A stretch of DNA of 64,000 nucleotides, taken from assembly GCA_025093985.1 (NCBI GenBank), contig JACAAK010000018.1, forward strand, positions 124,001-188,000, read 5' to 3'. Both the position numbers and the translations under genes were made by a program. Position 1 is the first letter of the stretch. Every line of letters begins with the position of its first letter. The stretch is from Calvatia gigantea. Lineage: Eukaryota > Basidiomycota > Agaricomycetes > Agaricales > Lycoperdaceae. Shown here in pieces: positions 55,734 through 64,000 of this stretch. The notes under the pieces are model-generated. The model was given only the letters and a program-made list of their open reading frames with translations. It was not told where the DNA came from and made no database searches.

Positions 55734-56366
55734 GCGGCTAAATAAATGGATTACAAGGAAATTGTATGGTTCGATCGTCATGTGTGTCGATGTCGATAGA
55801 GACTGTTATTGTGCGAGTAGTCGGCAGTATCGAATAAATCATCGTTCTTGTTCCAATGTTTTCGTGAGCCTCTACCCCCAACCGCTCTTTCGACACTGCC
55901 AAACACACCTTCGTTCTACCCTCTTTCTGAGCGGGCTTTGTCTGACCTGGAATTGCATATACGTCTTTTTGTGACGCTGGTTGAGCCTCAGAAAGGCGAA
56001 CAACCATCCCCCGCCAAGTATAGTTTTCTGGAAATTGATTCAAGTCGAATAACTTTTTACCCTCACCCAATCACAAACGTTGGTGATGAGTTATAGCTAG
56101 GTATGAGATTGAAAAAGATCATATCAGAGCACCTGTTCGGCAATGCGAGCACGCAGGGTTTCTTGGGTCTCTTTGTCTAGCCTGTGAAAAAAATAATCTA
56201 ACCATGCGCAGATCAGTTCGCGATGGTGCCAATTGATGGGTGCGGGTGGTCCGACCGGTCATTGTATCATTGGGTCAAGTCTGCCTACATGGACCGTCTT
56301 CGAGGCGAAATATTGGTGCACAGGATTGCAGGCGTCGGGATGCGCACTCAGGGTGCACCCAGCAAC

Positions 56367-56530
56367 AGAAACATGACGGCATATTACATAATGCTGTTTA
56401 TACCTATTTTTAGATAAGATACAAGACTACCTACATTTAAATTCTGAAGTGGATACCTTTACTGGTTGCTGAGTTATTTGAGATTTCATGAAAAAGTCAA
56501 AATCATTGGAAGGGTTTTGTCCCTTACTGT
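56367..56530. other. spacer between tandem units
   Basis: AT-rich 160-bp stretch not present after unit 2. No gene. Confidence 0.5.
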
Positions 56531-56689
56531 AAATAACGAATCTCGCCAGACCTCCATCCTTCTTCTACCTTCTACTTTCCCCTTTCCTTTGTATATCACG
56601 ATACGCATATCAGTCCTGAATAGATCGCCGAGAACATCCAGCTTGTGTGAACTGTGAGTAGTAATAACCTTGATTCTAGTGAGCCTATG

Positions 56690-57730
56690 GGCTTTCAAGT
56701 AGTCCACATCTGCACCATATTCTCAGAATCCTGCAGTTGTCATCCGCTCAACATCACACCCAAAGCAGCCACGGAAAATAATTTACAGACCTATGCACTA
56801 CAGCGAGTCCACCAGCGACCGTTATGGTAACAATTCCCCGAATATGTTTTCCTCTCATTCAACCTCCTCAGGAGCGATTTATTGGTCTTGGGGGATGGAT
56901 GTCCCCAGAAAGTGGAAGTTAGGCGTTAAGCTGGTGCCGATCGCTCACTCAACACCAAGTGAACGAGGAGGGTGGGATAAGAGGTAGCGATAAACCACGT
57001 TCAGAGCGAGTTCGCCATTTGGGTCCCTCATATGTGTACCCACGATCTGGGCCATTCATTTACTAGCTTTCGAGAGCCGAGTATGACAACAACTGAAAAT
57101 CTTGGTTCCTCCTTCAATCCACCGACAGACGCCCTAGATGATTGGACGATTCGAAATTGGTGGTGGGAGTGGATTTGGGAACGCAAAATAACACGAACCC
57201 GCGCCAACGGTAAGGGAGGGGTTGTGATCGACAATGCTTTTCCCCGCCTGTAGAGAAGAACACGATTCTCGTTTGCCTCACGTCCTCATTGGGAAAGGAA
57301 ATCTCCTAATGTGCGCTCCTGGAGAAAAACGGTAACATTCCCCGTTCAGGGATATACAACATCGCGACAGGCCACTTGGAACGCAACCATTTGTAGCGAC
57401 CTTACACCGGAATCAACAAGATTTTTGTCGAGGTCGATAACCATTCGACGTACAATCCAGAAATCAGGCGCAGCCTCTGTTGCAATCGAGTGGATTGTGT
57501 CAAGCGAACTCTATACACCTCTCTCCGTGCATATTTTGGCGAGTTGATGTCATGGAACGAGGGCGCCTAGATGTATGGCAGTGTTGGTGAGAATCGCGAC
57601 GGGTTTCTTGCCTTTCCGCATTGCGAGCTTTCCTGACCCCGAACCAATACTTACGTATATAATTAGCAGTTTTGACACACCAATCATCGTGAATTCGTCA
57701 ATCTATGCGTTTTTCGGTTCCCAAAACACT
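56690..57730 (-). pseudogene. class V aminotransferase-like gene, decayed copy 2
   Basis: Nearly identical to the decayed copy at 53930-54960, with the same disablements. Decay therefore preceded the tandem duplication. Confidence 0.75.
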
Positions 57731-57983
57731 CCCGAGGCTCATTTGACTCTTTTCACCTAGGCATTCTCGTACTTCTTGTGCTTAATCGCTTCTCGGAACA
57801 GTAAAATCCATTCAAAACTGGACCAATGGTTACGCCTGTGGCGTCCAAGTCGTATGAGCGCTGCACGGAAACGAAATAGATAGACTCGATCACATAACAG
57901 GTGAGCAGCAGGAATGCTGAGGTGTTGTATCATCCCACTCATACAAATCCTCGAGTGCACAACTCTCCAAGTCCTCCAGCAAA

Positions 57984-58499
57984 ATGTCTTTCATCTCCAA
58001 CGCCATTACCACCGCTGTCCTCGATGCCATCAGCAACCGGGTTGGGTTCCTCTCTCACTGATGCATTCACTGACACTGATATACTTGGTCACAGCCCGAC
58101 GCCAAGGTCATTATCTGGGAACAGAAGTCCTCAAATGTCGACAACCAGCTTTGGAAGTTCGAGGCCGGTTTCCTCATCAACCGAGCTTCCGGGTATGTCC
58201 TCGCGGCCCCCCTCAGTCAGTCCCTTGGCGATGGTTTCGCGTCATTATTGAATTAATGCTGTATTTCCACGGTCGATGGGAGAATGAAGCCCGGTACTGA
58301 GTTAATCCAGGTCGAGAAAAGGAGCACGGACAACCTCAACCAGAAGTGGCGATACGACCAATATAGGCTTGTTTCCGAGTTCGATGACAGCCTTTGCATC
58401 TGGGGCGAGAACGGCAATGTCTGGGCCGGTAATTATGCTATCGTCAACATCATCCAGCAGAATGCCGCAACCCAGAGGTGGATATTCCTTCCTGTCTAG
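57984..58499 (+). pseudogene. ricin-B-type lectin, tandem copy with a lost splice acceptor
   Basis: Same exon layout as the gene at 55218 (57984-58040, 58095-58215, 58273-58499) and almost the same protein (ending WIFLPV). The intron 2 acceptor is CACGG instead of CACAG: A-to-G at 58271. The intron 2 donor changed from GTAAGT to GTCAGT, still usable. Without that AG, exon 3 cannot join in the normal place, so a full trefoil is unlikely unless another acceptor is used. Coding frames are otherwise intact, so the loss is recent. Confidence 0.75.
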
Positions 58500-59652
58500 G
58501 CGGCTAAATAAATGGATTACAAGGAAATTGTATGGTTCGATCGTCATGTGTGTCGATGTCGATAGAGACTGTTATTGTGCGAGTAGTCTGCAGTATCGAA
58601 TAACGCGTCGTTCTTGTTCCAATGTTTTCGTGAGCCTCTACCCCCGACCGCTCTTTCGACACTCCCAAACATACTCTCGTTCTATCCTCTTTCTGAGCGG
58701 GCTTTGTCTGACCTGGAATTGCATATACGTCTTTTTGTGACGCTGGTTGAGCCTCAGAAAGGCGAACAACCATCCCCCGCCAAGTATAGTTTTCTGGAAA
58801 TTGATTCAAGTCGAATAACTTTTTACCCTCACCCAATCACAAACGTTGGTGATGAGTTATAGCTAGGTATGAGATTGAAAAAGATCATATCAGAGCACCT
58901 GTTCGGCGATGCGAGCACGCAGGGTTTCTTGGGTCTCTTTGTCTAGCCTGTGAAAAAAATAATCTAACCATGCGCAGATCAGTTCGCGATGGTGCCAATT
59001 GATGGGTGCGGGTGGTCCGACCGGTCATTGTATCATTGGGTCAAGTCTGCTTACATGGACCGTCTTCGAGGCGAAATATTGGTGCACAGGATTGCAGGCG
59101 TCGGGATGCGCACTCAGGGTGCACCCAGCAACATAAGTATGACGGCACCAAGTAGATACATCACGTCAGGAGATTGTTTGGCTGAAATTGTGAGAGAAGA
59201 TGAGGGGTGGAAGTTTGGGAAGACGGATGACCACTCGGCGTGAGTGAACTAACTGATACCCGCAGTTTTAGAAAACGAAGGTAAAGATGGCGAGGGACCG
59301 GATGAATGATAATCTCAAGGCTCAAAGCAAACTTACCGAATTATCAGTGGTCGTTAGCTTGAAGACACTCTCAGCTCAAGGCCACAAGCACTTAGATAAA
59401 GATAGATCGTACTTGACTTATAGCTTAGCTTAAGGCATATGAATGTGACATGAGATCATGTGTGAATGGGGAGGGAGTATAGGATCTTGGAGCACAGAGG
59501 GACCGGGAAGTCCGAGGCAGCAAAGAAAATTAAAGGACAAGGACAGACATGGTATGCAACAACCAACCAACAACCAGAAGCGGACACGACTCGAATAGAT
59601 GATTTCCAAACAAAGCCCTTGCCCACCACGATAAGCCGGCCATGTATGTGTC
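58500..59652. other. end of tandem unit and intergenic sequence
   Basis: 58890-59240 on the minus strand can be read as the end of an unidentified gene (LDKETQETLRARIAEQVL before a TGA at about 58897, after a CACAG acceptor), also present in unit 1 at about 56130-56370. No start was found. The rest is the 3' flank of RPS6. Confidence 0.3.
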
Positions 59653-60604
59653 TTACGCAGTTGTCTTATGCGATGCCTTGACAGCGGCCGCCTTTGCCTT
59701 TTTGTCTGCAACACGCTTGGCGAGGATAGCACTAAAGAAGAAATATGAGCTGACAACCTAAGGGACGAGAACATGGTGTCACGTACTCGAATTCGACTTT
59801 CTGCTCTTTCTGACGTTCCAGCCTGCGGCGCTTGAGAGAGCGGAGGTGACGACGGCGTTGGAGACGCATGGGGGTAACCAATCTTTGGATTTTAGGACTA
59901 AAAAGAAAAAAAAAAAAACACAAAAATCAGTCAAACACTCTCTCCAAGTAAATTGAAACGTACGCCTTAGTGTATGGCTTAGCATCAGGGTTCTTCTGAC
60001 TCTTAACCTCTCTGCGAACAACATATTTCCTAACATCATCCTCCTTACCCAAATGGAAGAACTTCCTGATCTTCGTTGCCCTCTTGGGACCAAGACGCTT
60101 GGGTAGGATCGTATCCGTAAGTCCAGGAATTTCACTATCGCCCTGCTTGACGATAACAAGAGAGAGGACGGAAATATCAGGGCCGACAATGCATCCGCGA
60201 ATGGACTTGCGCTTGCGTTCACCAGTGCGGCGGATACGATAGCAGGAGTGGCCGTCGGAGAGTAAGAGGCGAACACGATGCGGAAGGAGAACGCCCTGTT
60301 TCATGGGGAAACCTTGCTTATCGTTTCCACCGGTGATACGGAAGATGTAGCCTTTCCATTCGTCGCCGAGAGTGTCACCGGGGACTTCCTGGGAGATCTT
60401 CTTGTCGTAAAAGATACGGCTGGAAAATTGGATGAATATCGTGATAAACCGTATGAGGTTGGTAATGGACGCACAATCGCTTCTCATCGTCAAGGTCGAT
60501 GAGCTTTTGGGCCCCGGTTGCGGGGTCTGTGTTCCAAGTAATATATCACATCTGTCGATCTGGTGGGCTTAACAAGGGTGCTTACTGGCAATGTTGAACT
60601 TCAT
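59653..60604 (-). CDS. RPS6: 40S ribosomal protein eS6
   Basis: Five exons (60604-60586, 60526-60475, 60419-59964, 59897-59787, 59731-59653) total 717 nt and 238 residues, the usual eS6 length. The protein starts [20 protein letters not shown] and continues [20 protein letters not shown] and [19 protein letters not shown], with the very conserved [12 protein letters not shown] and [17 protein letters not shown] long basic C-terminal helix ([20 protein letters not shown]) follows. Introns are 45-66 nt with GT..AG ends. A further intron probably lies in the 5' leader, with GTATGC near 60664 and CCCACAG ending one base before the ATG. The protein is part of the small ribosomal subunit. The gene is head to head with RPS13. 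Confidence 0.97.
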
Positions 60605-61003
60605 GCTGTGGGTACAAGGTTAGATCATAGGCTCTGTCGACGAGAATAATGGCTAGCATACCTTGAGGGCGGATTGCTGAGCTCGCCGCTGGCAGAATCA
60701 GACGACTTGACAAGGGATGAGAGGGGCGAGTTAGCGGCCTTGCTGGATGGCGAGCAACAGTAGCAAACAACACGCCAAATTGTGGCGGAAAGAAGGTTTG
60801 ACAGCTGTATAGTCACTTCAGCCACCACCGGCATCTTCCGACCACCGCACAATCTGTTTGTTGTGCTTGGTGACCTTTTGATAGCGAAGCCGATAACTCC
60901 AAGACACCTTCCTCCTCCTCAAGAAAACTCCCTTGTAAATCGTGCGTTTTATGCTTGTCATCGTTGAGAGTGAAGAGGTGCTGATGCTCGCTGTAGAGTC
61001 ACC
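60605..61003. promoter_or_regulatory. shared promoter region between RPS6 and RPS13
   Basis: 399 bases separate the two divergent start codons, so both promoters must overlap or lie within leaders here. The RPS6 side includes a probable leader intron (about 60605-60664). No TATA box is obvious. Confidence 0.6.
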
Positions 61004-61644
61004 ATGGGTCGTATGCACGCTCCCGGAAAGGGCATTTGTATGTTCGAGCCATCCAAACACGCAAAGCACAATCGTTCTGATCACAGGATCTTCTAGCGTC
61101 CGCTGCCCTCCCATACCGCAGAGCTCCCCCCTTCCTGGCTCAAGACTACTCCGGAAGAGGTCGTCGAGCAAATCGTCAAGCTCGCTCGCAAGGGTCTGAC
61201 TCCCTCTCAAATCGGTGTCACCCTCCGAGACTCGCATGGTATCCCTCAAGTCCGCTTCGTCACCGGAAACAAAATCCTTCGTATCCTCAAGTCTCAAGGT
61301 AGGCTCGCTACATATTGCCTGGATATCTTACTCACGCACGGCCTGTGTTTCTTTGTGCCTTCCTCCGTTTCCTTCGATTCGTGCTTTATGTACTTTTTCG
61401 TTATGCCTTTTGTTTGGGGATAGGACTTGGCCCATCCATCCCTGAGGACCTTTGGCACCTCATCAAAAAGGCGGTTGCCGTTCGTAAGCACTTGGAGACC
61501 AACCGCAAGGATAAGGACTCCAAGTTCCGTCTCATCTTGATCGAGTCGAGGATCCACAGGCTTGCGAGGTACTACAAGACCAAGCAGCAGGTCCCTCCGA
61601 CCTTCAAGTATGATTCGGCTACTGCTTCCACTCTCATTGCATAA
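61004..61644 (+). CDS. RPS13: 40S ribosomal protein uS15 (S13), with a one-base insertion in this sequence
   Basis: Exons 61004-61037, 61097-61298 and 61424-61644. The protein starts [12 protein letters not shown] and has [38 protein letters not shown] and [20 protein letters not shown], ending ATASTLIA; 151 residues, the normal length. The exon 1 donor is GTATGT, and the exon 2 acceptor is the TTCTAG at 61091-61096, which gives the family's GISS..LPYRR junction. The C run at 61136-61141 has six C where five are needed to encode APPSW. As written, the frame breaks. Because the gene is essential and otherwise perfect, an assembly error is the likely cause. Confidence 0.93.
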
Positions 61645-61856
61645 TTGTTGGCGGGAATTTTTTTGGGAAGCTATGCTGTATGACATACTTACATACTGTA
61701 AATGCATATGCCATCGTCATGCAATGCCTTGAGCGCTTGAAGGTCGAGCGCTGAGCGCTGTGCTGTGTGCTAACATTCCCACGGGTAAGAATGCAATATC
61801 CTGTGGCTGTTGTTTTTGTCCCTGTCTCCTAGCTTTGAACCAAAACACACCTAACG
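61645..61856. other. intergenic sequence between RPS13 and NAA10
   Basis: 212 bases between the RPS13 stop and the NAA10 start, both genes on the plus strand. No other feature seen. Confidence 0.5.
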
Positions 61857-62675
61857 ATGAACATCCGACGCGCAAGGGTACGGCAGATTCTAGTCCTATG
61901 CCGTTTTATTTTCTCAGACCTCATTTTTTAGCACGTAGGTCGAAGATCTCCCTGGCATGCAAGCCAGTAACCTCCAAAACCTTCCCGAAAATTATTCCAT
62001 GCGATTCTGTTCGTCGCCCAATCCAAAAAAAAAAAAACTGCTCAAAACGAAATTCATCATTACCGTTTAAAACAGGGATTTACCATTTGATGTCCTGGCC
62101 ACAATTGTCTTATGTCGCGGAAGACCATAAAGGCCGAATTGTAGGTTACGTCCTGTCACGAATGTGCGTGTCTGCCATCAACCCCTCCCCCTTTCTTCTC
62201 CTTTGCTTACTCAAAGTTCCCTCCCCTTAAATACTTGCAGAGAAGAACCGGAAGAGGATAATCCTGAACATGACACTCACGGACACGTCAACTCTATCTC
62301 GGTCTTGCGACCGTACCGTCGGTTAGGGATTGCCAAGAAATTAATGCTGCAATCGCGTGAGTTTTTCCAACCTTATTCGTTTTTTTTTTCCCCCGATATA
62401 TCCCCATCCCTTTTTCTACAGAGGAAGCGATGGAAAAGATCTACGGAGCAGCCTACGTCTCATTGCACTGTCAGAAAGTCGAATCAAGCTGCTATCGCGC
62501 TGTATAGGGATACACTGGGATTTGAGGTTGCAAAAGTGGAGAAAAAATACTGTAAGTAATTCTATCACTCCCCTCTTCACTTGGTCCTTCATGTATGCGC
62601 GCAGACGGGGATGGCGAAGATGCTCTTTCTATGAGGTTGTATTTCGACCCAGAGGAAAGTCATAACCACGAGTGA
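61857..62675 (+). CDS. NAA10: N-alpha-acetyltransferase catalytic subunit of NatA (Naa10/Ard1), with a one-base insertion in this sequence
   Basis: Six exons (61857-61877, 61939-62008, 62076-62163, 62241-62356, 62422-62551, 62605-62675). The protein starts [15 protein letters not shown], then [50 protein letters not shown] (the acetyl-CoA-binding RxxG region: RRLGIA), [20 protein letters not shown] and [16 protein letters not shown]. This is the GNAT fold of Naa10, which with Naa15 acetylates nascent protein N-termini at the ribosome. Expected length is about 164 residues. At about 62466-62469 GCACTG is read where GCATG is needed for SLHVRK, giving a one-base frameshift. The join of exons 3 and 4 makes Ile where relatives have Met before EE. 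Confidence 0.92.
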
Positions 62676-63412
62676 ATGCCTCTTGGCGGGCCTATGTTCT
62701 TTTCTTTTGCACTGTGGGATTTGTTGCACGACTTATTTCCCTGAATGGAGCTCTCAATTTACTTCTGATTTCGACGAACTGCGCTTAATTGATCCGGTCT
62801 GTTCGAAAACACTTACCAATCGTGGCTCTCTAAACTCCACGACCCTCGTGGAATGACAGGCTGTGTCAGATGGGCGTCAGCGCTTTATAACCCTCTGGCT
62901 TATCGGAAAGAGATCACTGATCGATCTTGCTCCCCGCTTCTGCTGATAGTCTTTTCTTGTGCAGCACAGCATACACGTCTCCGCACTCCGTCCCCACCAC
63001 AGTCGGATCGAAAAGAGAGCCGAGCGTCTCCTCTGCACAGCGGCTCTCACTTATCTCGATCGCAACAACGATCAATATCCCTCGTTGCAGAGCCTTAACA
63101 AGGTTTCTATAACTGTCATCCAGTAACAAGGGCCCACCCTTGTCTGTCAGTGCGCGTCAGCCACAAAGTCACGAAATTTGCGTATCCACCCGGCTCTTCG
63201 CCGTCTTCCCCAGACAACGAGTCACCGCGACCTCGGCTCGGCTGTGCAGTGATTCTCAATTTATCAGCTATTTCGAGCATCGCAATCAGGGTATCAGATT
63301 CACGTCTTCCAGGTTTGGCCAGTGCCGCCGATCTTCTAGAATCTCATCCCTTGTGTTATAAAACCCTCTCTGCATACGCGGCCCACCCCATTGATTGTTT
63401 TTCGTCTCAACC
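62676..63412. other. intergenic sequence upstream of a DUF6699 gene
   Basis: No gene supported. Short open frames on both strands overlap one another without recognisable motifs. The right part should contain the promoter of the gene at 63413. Confidence 0.4.
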
Positions 63413-63849
63413 ATGCCTTCACCATACGTCTACGCTCCCTCAGGCGGTCAAAGCCCTTATCACCCAATATCCCCATTCATCCCTCCTCCTTCCGCACTCC
63501 CAAATGGCTCGCCATACACATCACCATATAGCTCCCCTTACAGAGCAACGACCGCCCTTCCTGACGGTTCTCCCAACTCACCTAACGCACCGCTCCCCGG
63601 TGCACCCAACACACCCATCCACGGTTACGATTACCCACATAACCCCTGGGCGCGTCCACGCAGACCCTCATTCCATCAGGTACCTACGAGCCCTTACGAC
63701 CCCCCTGCCCACTGGCTCTCTGCACCACCTCTGAGTGGACACCACCGTTCCCGTTCCTTCGGTGAACAAAACTACACACCTCCCTTCCCAGGGTACGGTT
63801 ATCCACCTAGTCCCGCTGGCGGGTGGTACAACCCAGGCTACTATTCTCC

Positions 63850-63888
<39 letters not shown>

Positions 63889-64000
63889 CCATCACCACCA
63901 ACATCACCAACATTACGGATTCCACATCCACCCACTCCTCGATGGCGAAAACCCCCGCTCCGACTTCGCCTTCAGCCTCTCCGCTCCCACATTCGCACCT
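63413..64000 (+). CDS. DUF6699 domain protein, N-terminal 196 residues, runs off the window
   Basis: The ATG at 63413 begins MPSPYVYAPSGGQSPYHPIS. The first ~150 residues are low complexity, rich in Pro, Ser, Tyr and Gly. A CAA-repeat poly-Gln tract follows, then a His-rich run (QHHHHQHHQHY). The segment FHIHPLLDGENPRSDFAFSL, which resembles the start of DUF6699 domains in agaricomycetes, lies near the window edge. No intron is seen so far. The function of DUF6699 is unknown; disordered Pro-rich N-termini are common in the family. The rest of the domain lies outside. Confidence 0.7.

Larger units (their letters stand above)
53772..56366. repeat. tandem duplication, unit 1 (aminotransferase pseudogene + lectin)
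   Basis: About 2.6 kb repeated at 56531-59133 (offset 2,759 rising to 2,766 bases). The units are nearly identical with scattered single-base changes, and are separated by about 160 bp of unrelated sequence. Confidence 0.9.
56531..59133. repeat. tandem duplication, unit 2
   Basis: Second copy of 53772-56366. It diverges after CACCCAGCAACATAAG, where unit 1 has CACCCAGCAACAGAAA, marking the right edge. Confidence 0.9.

Overview
The window reads as a repeat-rich, intron-rich fungal nuclear contig. Short introns (about 48-60 nt, mostly GT..AG), chromodomain Ty3/Gypsy retrotransposons of the Tf1/sushi kind, small beta-trefoil lectin genes and a DUF6699-type gene point to an agaricomycete basidiomycete. 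The lectin cluster and retroelement style would fit Ceratobasidiaceae/Rhizoctonia; that placement is inference, not proof.

Layout. 1-10.5 kb is a mosaic of retroelement pieces and duplicated host DNA. A Ty3/Gypsy element (element A) runs leftward off the window, and its 710-bp LTR sits in the tail of a DUF6699-like gene fragment. The same LTR/host junction recurs at 4.7-7.05 kb and, trimmed, at 9.1-10.5 kb, with an AT-rich integrase fragment and the 3' half of a Tf1-like element (element B family) wedged between. 10.5-16.8 kb holds a duplicated host segment (3,012-bp offset) around a gag/protease/RT fragment. 17.4-30.2 kb holds two almost complete Tf1-like elements in opposite orientation. 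Each has paired LTRs, a 5-bp target duplication, a self-complementary primer site, gag, pol in the -1 frame, and an extra third ORF between pol and the 3' LTR. Both are riddled with stops, many of them CGA-to-TGA or TGG-to-TGA changes. 16.8-35 kb as a whole looks CpG-poor.

35-59 kb is a gene-family region. It has one intact-looking nine-exon class V aminotransferase gene, one DUF6699-like gene, four intact-looking three-exon ricin-B-type lectin genes plus four broken lectin copies, a large membrane protein gene, and a 2.6-kb tandem duplication carrying an aminotransferase pseudogene plus a lectin gene in each unit. 59.6-64 kb is ordinary conserved housekeeping DNA: ribosomal protein eS6 (RPS6) and uS15 (RPS13) head to head, the NatA catalytic subunit NAA10, and the start of a DUF6699 gene with a poly-Gln/His tract.

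The most unusual signal is the conserved third ORF of the Tf1-like elements. It begins exactly six bases after the pol stop and in the pol frame in all three copies. A caution runs through the window: RPS13 and NAA10 each carry a single-base insertion, and some duplicated blocks differ mainly by small indels. Uncorrected sequencing or assembly error is therefore likely in places.
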